Assembly: GCA_011800155.1 (NCBI GenBank)
Contig: JAALGH010000011.1
Coordinates: forward strand, 1 to 64,000
Source: Flammulina velutipes
Taxonomy: Eukaryota > Basidiomycota > Agaricomycetes > Agaricales > Physalacriaceae
Length of the DNA: 64,000 nucleotides
Direction of reading: 5' to 3'
The translations under genes and the position numbers were made by a program. This document shows positions 55,998 through 64,000 of this stretch, piece by piece. The notes beneath the pieces are model-generated. The model ran no database searches, was not told the origin of the DNA, and saw only the letters and a list, made by a program, of their open reading frames with translations. Position 1 is the first letter of the stretch. Every line of letters starts with the position of its first letter.

Positions 55998-56245
55998 GTA
56001 TGGCCTTCTCTGGAGTCTCCGTGCTAGCAGCTGCATGTCTCAAATCTCGATCTCTTTGGGTGTCTCTGACAAATCTGGGAATCTACCACTGGCTTCCTTT
56101 AGAACTTTATCCATAACCGTCACCATCGTATTTGCTCCTAAAATGCCTTTTGCCTTCTTCATCAACATCTTCACTCGCGCTAAGCCTTCCGGGTCTACCG
56201 CAAACAGAATAAAGGATACGCTCGGGAAACCAAGCGCTCACTCCC
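55998..56245 (-). pseudogene. Exon-like fragment of an unknown protein
   Basis: The minus strand reads a protein-like stretch, AVDPEGLARVKMLMKKAKG then MVTVMDKVLKEASGRFPDL, ending with a stop at about 56040. Part of it (GRFPDL region) recurs in inverted orientation at 43.5 kb, where it is decayed. No start or further exons were found. It overlaps an open plus-strand frame that looks less convincing in this part. Unassigned. Confidence 0.35.
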
Positions 56246-56961
56246 GTACAAACAGTGGGACGGTCGACTTACTCCTTTCCTCGCCGCATCGTCGTCAGCC
56301 TCGAGCCAAGCGCAACGTCGAGCAGTGGCGCCATGCAGAGTACATTCACACTTCTGTTGCTCTTGTTGAATCTTCGACATCTGCTCCTCCTATTGCTGCA
56401 GTCAAATTGACCCGTTCTCAAGATGGAGAGGAAGCGATGGATGGTCTCAACGGCCTGATGCTCAAGAAGTTCAAGAAGCAATTTCCGGAGGACGGTCAGA
56501 TTCGAGTAGCGCCGGCACATGGGTCGCTAGTCGCTATCGTCCGCTGTGGTGGACCAAAGGGCTGGAATGTACGTTTTTATCTTCTTCGAAGCGCTTTCCT
56601 TAACTGTTAACACCATCCTGCATAGATCGAAATCAAAGACCCTAGCGAGCTCCCAAGGCCGACGAAACAGAATGTCTCCACTCCTTCCACGCCATCGCCG
56701 TCGCCTACGCCAGCACTTTCGCAGGAACAGCTCGAAGTCATCGAAGGCCTCAACAGGATGCTTGTTAAGAAGTACAAGAAAACTTTACCTGAAAACGGAG
56801 AAATTATCATGGTTCCGGCTCATGGAGCTGTTATGGCGAGACTTAGGTGTGGTGGACCCGATGGGTGGGCCGTATGTTCTTCGTTTCCCTTCGCCTGACC
56901 GTTTTTCTAACCATATGCCTAGGCCCAAATCAATCCCGACCTCTGCCTTCAAGTGGTTTGA
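56246..56961 (+). CDS. Uncharacterised protein with an internally duplicated module
   Basis: Start uncertain. Exons (approximate) end at GGPKGWN (56567), resume at about 56625 (IEIKDPSELPRPTKQN), and run to PDGWA (56871), with a last exon from about 56922 ending at TGA near 56961. Two repeats of about 45 residues are obvious: LNGLMLKKFKKQFPEDGQIR followed by VAPAHGSLVAIVRCGGPKGW, and LNRMLVKKYKKTLPENGEII followed by MVPAHGAVMARLRCGGPDGW. The module is Lys-rich then hydrophobic; no known domain was recognised. A relic of the ELPRPTK part is at 43.0 kb. Upstream, the frame is open to 55963 but does not look coding there. Confidence 0.45.
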
Positions 56962-57495
56962 GCACGAACGCTCTCGCGAATATACCCCGACTCTTCCAAA
57001 TTTGTGTTACTTTTTTATACTGGACGAGCACTTCATTATATTTCTTTCGATACCACTTCCACTTTCACCCTGCTCCCTCATACACGTTCGGGACACCAAT
57101 ACTTTCATATTATCACCTTAATACTTAATTTTGGCGCGTTTGGACAGGGAAGGGGAGTCGGGACATCAGAGTCGATACCAGGAGTTCGTTATGGAATACT
57201 GAGGGGCGACTGGGGGGAGATATGTGAGCTGGGAGATTGTGAATCCGGAGTCCGTTGTGGGATACCGTGAAGGCGAGCTAGCAGCCGAATGATTATTTGT
57301 AGACCAGAGTTGACATCTTAAATCGACTTTGATGAAATCTTATACTACCCTTTCAATGTTTGAACACAGTCTCCAGTGTAACTCGTGACCTAAATCGTAT
57401 GTGCGCCACATATGTGAGCCATCAATGATGGCCACGTGCACATCTTCAAAGTTCGACGTTCATTCAACCGAACGTTCAACACTAACTGTGACAGC

Positions 57496-59052
57496 ATGTG
57501 TAGTCCACTTGAAGATGTAAGCGCCTTCATTCAACAATTATCGTTCTAAAGATTTTCAATACAGCATAACATTGACCCTACATTCTCTATTCCGTCGTTG
57601 CCATACGAGCTACTGGAGCAAATCTTCCTCGCAGCTTGTGAGGGCAAGTACCACCTTGACCTCGAATCTTCAAACGAAATGCCACCGATTCAGCACATTC
57701 TAAGCTGTGTCTGTCGATATTGGAAAGCTGTAGCCATGTCGTCCGTGCCACTGTGGTCCACAATCCATGTGACTAGGCTCGGCAGATACCGTCAAACCAC
57801 GTCTTCCTTGTCGCATCGTAACTTCCTGTCGATGGCGATTAGGTGTTCTGGTACCGCTCCTATCTCATGCAAGTTAGAGTCTCTATCCTTGCCGACTATG
57901 GACCCAGTCTCACCAGAACACATCATCACATTGCTTCACGACCTACTCCAGACGTCAAATCGATGGTTGTCCCTCGATATCAAATCCATAGATCTTCCCT
58001 GGCATATCCTTCGCCCACTTCAGAACAACCTCGCAGCGTTACGGACCCTGTCCGTATACTTCAATCCCGTGGACGGGTCTCCGGAGACGAACGCCAGCCT
58101 TTCCCGCCTTTTTTCGTGTGCACCACTTCTATCTGACGTTCGCGTCAAGCTCGGAGATTTTGTCTATGATTTACCATTCAACCAAATACGAACACTCGCT
58201 ATCACGACAATGTCCCCATCCAATGACGATTCCGCCTTGCTCATTCCCTATCTAACCAAAATATCCACTGCCTCTCCCTATCTCGATACACTCGATATAG
58301 ATGGCCACTTTACCTCCGTACCTTCAACGCAGTTCCCCATCCATTTCCCCCGACTTCGAAAGCTGGTGCTACGTCAGGGAGATCTGTCTCGCAGATTGCT
58401 TCGACTCCTCCATCTTCCCGCCCTATCATATATTCATATGTCGTGTACTATATCGCAATCCCACATGGAGCTCCTCCTTGAGCTCCTCCCTCGTTGCCGC
58501 TGTGACATACATACCCTTGACATCGAGTTCCACGGTAAATCCCGTCGCATACTAGGAGCGCGCGGCTGGACCTCATCGCACAAACTCGGAGGAGACGGTG
58601 TCCTTTTGACAACCTTAGCCCCACATATTCCGATGCTGGAGGAGCTGTATCTCAAGGTCTGGGGGTTGCACGATTCATTTCTGGAAACCTTGCTTCGCTT
58701 CGTTGAAGCACAAAACTGCCTGCCGCAGCTGCGAGTGTTACACATTGTCGGGCGATTAATCAAAGGGCTGGATAATGGCAATAGAGATGAGGCGGTGGTT
58801 GCCTGTGTTAGTCGGCTTGCCTTCATAGAGGAAGTGGCCAGGACACGTAGCGAATGGTGTACCAAAGGTTTGGAGTCCATTTCTGTGTCATTGATGGTAG
58901 ACAACGACGACAAGGAACATGACATTCACAAGTCTCGATCCTTCCTTTCTCAGCTCCCTTCTTTCCGAGCTATGGCATCGCCGGCACCGAGCGTGTCACT
59001 TAGCCTCTCATGTGTGTCGGTTTTCGTTACACTCTTCATTCTAACTCACTAA
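57496..59052 (+). CDS. F-box protein with leucine-rich C-terminal region, copy 2
   Basis: Exon 1 57496-57516 (MCSPLED) joins exon 2 57565-59052 in phase; about 502 aa if the long frame is read to TAA at 59050-59052. F-box: SLPYELLEQIFLAACEGKYHL, CVCRYWKAVAMSSVPLWSTIHV. The Leu-rich C-terminal part parallels copy 1 (RKLVLRQGDLSRRLLRLLHL, LEELYLKVWGL). A 3' intron after SCVS (donor GTTTTC) to an acceptor near 59060 is an alternative end. The region just beyond (to about 59180) still resembles the tail of the 42.36 kb pseudogene, so the ancestral gene may have been longer. Confidence 0.8.
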
Positions 59053-59397
59053 CTCGTAGATCAAAAACGACGGGGAAAGAATTTCGAGTCATATCTGACA
59101 TACGATCTAATCCGGCAAGAAATGACACTGAACACATCAACACGATTGTAAGCGGGTTTTTCGGTGGCGTGGCGTCAATGTGAGAATAAACTACATATTT
59201 TGTTTTCCTACATACGACATAGCAATATCAAAGCAAAACGAAACAATAACAATCAAGGCAACAACGAACCCATTAACCAACCCATATTCCTATGCAACAG
59301 AGTCAGGTTTCAACGCAGGAACCGTCTTCAGCAATTTGATGAGCTCTTCATCGTGAGCGTAGGTTTTTTTCTGAGAACCAATCAGTGTCCATCCTCA

Positions 59398-61026
59398 TTA
59401 CAACAAACTTCTACTTGCTTCCAAAGCAAAGTCACACTGTTCAAATTGGCCGCGCCGATCGAGTATCTCTGAAAATCGCCTTTCAAAAGACTTCGGGAAT
59501 GTCACCAACTTGATCTTCTTCTTCGACCCCTGGGCCTGATTGGCCGCTGCGATAAGATGGGGAAGATGGTCGATTGCGGCGTACTTCTTCCTGTCCTCGT
59601 AGTCGTTACGGAAAACAACGATGAATCTCAGCGGTTCGGCCTTCCCAAGAATCTGATTCCGTAGACGTCTCGTAATGCCAGTGATAGTGAAGGTGAACTC
59701 GTCGAGAAATTTCGAGTGCTCGGAGAAATCAATGCTGTCAGTCTGTCTAGACCATGCCGAAGTTTTCTGCTTCTTAGCGGGAGAACTGTTACTAGAACTC
59801 CAATGTGTTCGTTTCTGTCCCGTGGATGGCGCATGGAGATTTTCCCAGCTCTCTTGGAGGAGAAACAAACGTTCTTCGATTCCAGATCGCATACCTGCGG
59901 TGATCCATGGCCTACACAGAATAAGTAAGCTTGAAGGCGGACTGTAAATGCATACATACCACTGGACTTTGCTCTGCGCGAAATTTGGGACGACATCTTC
60001 ACATAATTCAGCAAACACTCTAGCTGACGCTCCCATATGTCCATCTCCGCCTTTTATCAACTCCATCCACTTCTTAGATGACCTGATCGGAGCGTCGAGA
60101 GAGCGTTGAGAGCCAGGTATATTAACTCTATGAGTATCGATTGCAGCCTTAGGCTGTTGACGAGAACTCGCATGAGGCGCCGTGGATGGTCCAGGAGCTT
60201 GCTGCATCCGTCCCGACCCCTTCGGTTTCTCGCTTGAACCAAGATTCGCTTTCTTTCCCGCTCTTTGCTCCCCAACGCTCATCCTTGTCTGCGCGTGTGT
60301 CATCGCATCAAATGCTTCTTTGATCTGTTGGGGAGAAGCAGAGTATCCGGGACCAGTAAGAGCGTGAACGGTCCGGACGCATGTGTTGTAGCACAATGCC
60401 TCCCACTCGCGCAAGACTATCTTGGTGGCAGTTTTGGCGAGTTGATCGACAGCCGGCAAGACAGCGCGTGGGGGAACGAAGGCGAAGATAAGTGCAGTGC
60501 CGTCTGAGCGGAGGTACAGGAGTAGGGCGTCGAGATAGCGCAGAATGGGTTCATAGACGACGCGCTCCCCGGTCTCTGGGTGCACCCAGCCGTAGGTTCT
60601 GCAGGCGGGAATATAAATGAGTATCCCTGAAGGTATTGTTAGTGTGCTGAAATACAATTATTCCAGTACTGTTACAGTTTAGAGTCTTGACGGAGGACAT
60701 CTTGACGATGTAAGGATGTGTTCGATCACGCTTGGGCTGGGAGCTTAAAGCTTCCAAGTAATGGACCACGGCCTGAGAGCACACATTATTTGAGACATTT
60801 ATTCCTTGAAGGTTATCAACGCAACCTCTAGTTCTGCCCCATCGTTGTCGATAACAATGGGATTACAGCGCTGGCTCATGTTCCTGCCATACGAGGTATC
60901 AAGCTGTGACCGAGGATGAAAGCTGGACTTGACACACCTGGGATCCTGGGGACTGTGATATAATGCATAGCTATAGTTGTACTTGTTACGATGGCCGCCT
61001 AGATAGACCTCTTCATGCTCAGACAT
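59398..61026 (-). CDS. Uncharacterised protein X2 (paralogue of X1)
   Basis: Not recognised as a known family. It starts MSEHEEVYLGGHRNKYNYSY; exons join at SPQDPR-NMSQRCNP, at GAELE-AVVHYLEAL, at KTLN-W-ILIYIPAC and at SKVQ-W-PWITAGM, all with GT-AG introns in phase. Shared with X1: VYLGG near the N-terminus, DNDGAELE/DVNGAELE, YGWxHxE, REWEALCYNTCVRTVHALTG, FAELCEDVVPNFAQSKVQW, a Lys/Arg patch (SSPAKKQKTSAWSR) and IDHLPHLIAAANQAQ near the end. The reading frame looks intact, unlike X1. A nuclear location is suggested by the basic patch only. It lies 3' to 3' with the F-box gene. Confidence 0.6.
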
Positions 61027-61107
61027 GTCGTTTCCGTGTTGTGGTAGAGAACAAATGGGATCGGATCATCCGGGCCGTCAACCGATTTCTTTGTCTTGAC
61101 GGCCACA

Positions 61108-62328
61108 ATGACTTCCCACAACGACAGGGATATCTCTCCTGAGCTGCTCGATGACTTTCGTCAATCTCTAAGTCGCTTCCGATGTGCATCTAGCCCAACA
61201 GCCTCCCCAAATCGTGCATCTCCAAGTCGCAGTCCAAAAGGCAAACGGTCACTGACGGAGCCTGATGATGGCTCTCCAAGGAAGAAACAAAAGAAACGAC
61301 CCCGACCGTTTGCCGCCCCGGAAGTCTACGCGCATTTGAACTCTATACCAGACTATCTAACGACAGGACTTGATAGTACGCAAAATTACTCTATGTGCCA
61401 CCTTGTATCATGCTAAGAACGAAGCGCAGTCATATTCTGTGGGATCAAGTAAGTAATTAGGACCGCCATCAAAGCCCTACATACCTTGGATTTAGTCCCT
61501 CAACGAATTCCGCTGCCTGTCAAGGGCACTACGCACATCCGACGAACCACTTTTGGAAATCTATGTTCGAGAGCGGTTAGATTCATATCTAATTGCTGCG
61601 AGCATTGACCTTGAGTATCACATAGGTTTTACAGAGATACTATTGCAGCCGAAACAAGGACGCGAGCTGCTCGAGAAGTACAACATAGGTCTAGTAAGCT
61701 GAACCTCTTCCCCCGGCTCGATATAGCTAACAGATTTCCAGACCAACCTGGTAGAGCGGCCAACAAAAGAGGTCAGATTTCGGTGTTTTATTCCGACCAT
61801 ACTCATATCACCGTCGTCAGCAAAGCGAAATAGCACCTTCAGAATTTGCACAAGGCGTGAAACCGTTCCTGAAGAAGATATCAACACACCGACCTCGCAT
61901 GGTCGTTCTACTCGGATTGAACATTGCCAATGTGGTGCATCGAGGCGCTACCGGCGTACGTCTACGAGTGAAGTACTACCAAACACCTACTAACTGTTCG
62001 TATATAGAAGGGGGCAGGGACTATCCCGATCGAAATCATGCCTTTCAAGATCGTCTATATTCACAGCAATGTCCCAAATCCGACAGAGACTTTATTCTAC
62101 GCTCTTCCAAGTCCATCTGCACGTGTTGTTGGTTATCAGGTGAGTTGTCTTCTATCGTCGTCCTTACAAGGTTTCGACTTATTCAAATCCCAGCTTGTCG
62201 ACAAAATCGAGTTGTTCCGACAACTGAGGAACGTCCTTGCAGCGGTCAAGGCAGGATCCTTTGACTCAAGTCAATTACTGCCCATCGATCTTGATGGTGT
62301 TTTGGGAACCTCGAAGTATTTTGTTTGA
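61108..62328 (+). CDS. Mismatch-specific thymine/uracil-DNA glycosylase (TDG/Mug family)
   Basis: Exons 61108-61375, 61430-61448, 61496-61575, 61626-61693, 61742-61771, 61821-61955, 62008-62139, 62194-62328; phases close to 288 aa. It removes thymine or uracil from G mismatches in base-excision repair. Motif 1 is assembled across introns as IIFCGINPS (catalytic Asn), followed by GHYAHPTNHFWKSM. Then NIGLTNLVERPTKE, RPRMVVLLGLNIANVV and a C-terminal SPSARVVGYQ are as in S. pombe Thp1 and human TDG. A basic, Ser/Pro-rich N-terminal region (RSPKGKRSLTEPDD...RKKQKKRPRP) probably gives DNA binding and nuclear import. The start is the first ATG; an upstream in-frame extension lacks ATG. Confidence 0.9.
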
Positions 62329-62457
62329 CTTGTTCATTCTTGTGGAATAAATGAACATGCTCCAGTTGCGTTGTCATCATGCATATCGCATTCTCCAGTC
62401 GATTCACCACTGTCAACAGGAACATGTCAGTCAGAAACCACGCACGTCTCACCACGC

Positions 62458-62935
62458 TCATGACGGGTGATCATCTGTGATACAACTGAACTCGAGCTTT
62501 GACAGCTCAGGTAGCTTGCCTATGAATGCCGCATACTTCACAAACTCGTCGAGCTTGACCTTTCCCGCCACATTTGATATTTGTAACGAACGACCTGTCC
62601 TTCTCCATCTTCTCGTCGTTCTGATTAGAGGTCCAACGAACGGGGAAGAACGCCATATCCACAGCATTTTCAAGATTATGATTAATGACACCACCCGACT
62701 CATAGATGTTAAGCTTGCATCGAAGGACGCAAACCAACTTCGGCACTCTACCTTGCCAACTATTGTACGCGAGGACGTAGTTGTCGATATAGTCATTGTC
62801 GCCAAAACCGCCTACAACTTGGGGTGATTTCGACGAATGCATGAAGGATTTAAAGTCATCAGCGGAGATGGGGCCACCGCTGTGCGCCGCTTCTCTTGCC
62901 GTTGGCGCAATCAGCACTGCTTACATGTGTGTGCG
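62458..62935 (-). pseudogene. Frameshifted unknown ORF between glycosylase and RNase H
   Basis: The first frame (from about 62920) reads GPISADDFKSFMHSSKSPQ, GGFGDNDYIDNYVLAYNSWQ, RVPKLVCVLRCKLNIYESGG and VDMAFFPVRWTSNQ; the last 45 residues continue in another frame as VKLDEFVKYAAFIGKLPELS, ending TGA at 62458. The shift lies within the run GGCGGGAAAGG near 62570. No family was recognised. A tiny intron seems unlikely, so an indel or sequencing error is the simplest reading. No ATG precedes it; an acceptor (GTAAGCAG) at about 62920 suggests an upstream exon. Confidence 0.4.
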
Positions 62936-63066
62936 CCAGTCGAACGTTGAACGCAGGTAACCGTTGACAAATTGTGGGTAGGTAATCCTTGTGCACAGCC
63001 ACTCACGCCTTTCCTTCTTACCATCATCACCAATAAATTATTGGTCGCTCAACGCTGGGTCGCTGC

Positions 63067-64000
63067 ATGTCGCAGGACCCAAGCTTCACCAAGGTGTACA
63101 TTGACGGCTCGTTCTTTAGGCAGAGCGAACAAGCTGGAATAGGTGTGCATTGGGAGGGTAATACTGCCAGGTGCGTGAACGTTAACATATCTGACTTTCT
63201 TGTGCCTAACTAGTAGTAATCAGGAATCTCTCTGAGCGATGTCCGCCTGAGCTCAGAGCTTGCAGTACGCGAGCAGAAATCCATGTGCGTTCATTCCATT
63301 CGCTTCGCGAGACACTTATATCCGTGCACAGGCATTTCGACGATTCCTTGAACAGATCGGCGCGCGCACCAACTGCGCAGCTGCTGGCCCGCACAGTAAA
63401 TTTCTCGTTCTCTCCGACAGCCTCCACACTATCAATTGTGAGCCAAGTTCTCTGTCAATCTCAACACATATAAACCCAGCTTTCAGTCTTTACACACCTA
63501 CGCAAACATCAGAAACGGCGTGGTTTCATTAACAACCAAGGCGATTCTCTTTACCATGCCGATCTCATTGCCTACACGGAGGCATTACTCGAAAACGCGG
63601 AAAACTGGGTTACCATTGTCCTTGAGTGGGTTCCAGGCCACGACAATATTCCAGGGAACGAAGCTGCAGATCGGCTGGCGAAGCGGGGCGCACATTCGTA
63701 CGTGCATCAAGCGGCTCCGGACTGGTACAGATTGGAGAAAGAGGTAAGGGCGACAAGTGCAGAGACCAAGCGTCAGCGGTTACATATGGAAGTGGAGGCT
63801 AAGGTGCGCAAGGAGGAAGAGAACAAGGAGAGGATTAGGAGGGAGGCGTTGACGATACGCCTACCTCCTTTGGCGAAGCGTCCAATAGCATTCGTATGTT
63901 TTCCGCCAAACGTCATCTATCGAATCCTGACGGCATTTTAGCGCACCTGCACGCCAATTGAAATATCTAGCGACGACGAAGCTGCTCCAGTAGGCGGATG
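63067..64000 (+). CDS. RNase H1-like ribonuclease, 3' end outside the window
   Basis: Exons 63067-63170, 63224-63284, 63332-63437, 63487-63893, 63942 to beyond the edge; phases agree. The RNase H fold has VYIDGSFFRQSEQAGIGVHW (first Asp), RAEIHAFRRF (Glu), KFLVLSDSLHTI (second Asp) and WVPGHDNIPGNEAADRLAKR (last Asp), so the DEDD set is complete. A charged, helical extension (ETKRQRLHMEVEAKVRKEEE) follows the domain. The enzyme cuts RNA in RNA-DNA hybrids. Such RNase H domains also occur in retroelements, but the five-exon structure points to a cellular gene. Confidence 0.8.

Noticed and set aside
1..64000. tRNA, rRNA or CRISPR features
   Set aside because: None was recognised by eye. CRISPR is not expected in a fungus, and the tandem repeats seen are coding minisatellites or transposon subterminal repeats. 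A covariance-model search would be needed to exclude small RNAs.

Overview
The window reads as nuclear DNA of a mushroom-forming basidiomycete (Agaricomycete). Support: most genes are cut by 42-60 bp GT-AG introns; there is a White-Collar-1-type LOV photoreceptor with no zinc finger (the basidiomycete form), a MADS-box factor of the MEF2/Rlm1 type, uL16/RPL10, a fungal pyruvate dehydrogenase kinase, a metacaspase, Kre9/KNH-type secreted proteins, F-box/leucine-rich paralogues, and a Ty3/Gypsy element of fungal type. No bacterial features are present. Gene models were spliced by eye from reading frame, splice sites and paralogue comparison; exon coordinates are given where the phases close.

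1-18.8 kb is a nest of mobile DNA. A minus-strand Gypsy element (1-9223; its 3' LTR lies off the left edge) has five or more frameshifts and sits inside a GC-rich repeat (9224-9503) whose second, longer copy is at 18469-18770. Then come two copies of an unusual palindromic element (9768-12568 and 15886-18468) with arms of about 1.2 kb and a 363 bp loop that is in opposite orientation in the two copies. Copy 1 is flanked by a perfect 7-bp duplication and splits the last exon of a transposase-like gene (15136 to 9681, minus); removing it restores the reading frame. A 610 bp hAT-type MITE with a perfect 8-bp target duplication (15227-15836) lies just upstream of that gene.

18.8-34.8 kb holds a two-finger CCCH protein (19861-21417), a gene-poor tract of decayed repeats (21.4-25.9 and 27.7-28.9 kb), and a segmental duplication. 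The intact pair is a four-TM/WD40 protein (29638-32857) plus pyruvate dehydrogenase kinase (33205-34768); the left copy (25.97-27.70 kb) keeps only the WD40 C-terminus and a ruined kinase.

34.8-43.6 kb carries lineage-type genes: two tandem secreted-protein paralogues, an uncharacterised gene (here gene X1), an F-box gene, another secreted protein, and a degraded inverted copy (42.36-43.56 kb) of the 55.95-59.1 kb block. 43.9-49.0 kb is a conserved housekeeping/regulatory block, all on the minus strand: WC-1, RPL10, MADS-box. 49.7-54.1 kb has a kinase relic, a 14-exon metacaspase and a convergent pair of Kre9/KNH-like genes. 55.9-64.0 kb holds the intact source of the inverted duplication, a second F-box gene, gene X2, a mismatch-specific thymine/uracil-DNA glycosylase, a frameshifted unknown ORF and an RNase H1-like gene that runs off the right edge.

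The conserved genes do not form one pathway. The main story is a stable core (WC-1, RPL10, MADS, glycosylase, kinase) set among expanding, duplicating and decaying families and nested transposons.
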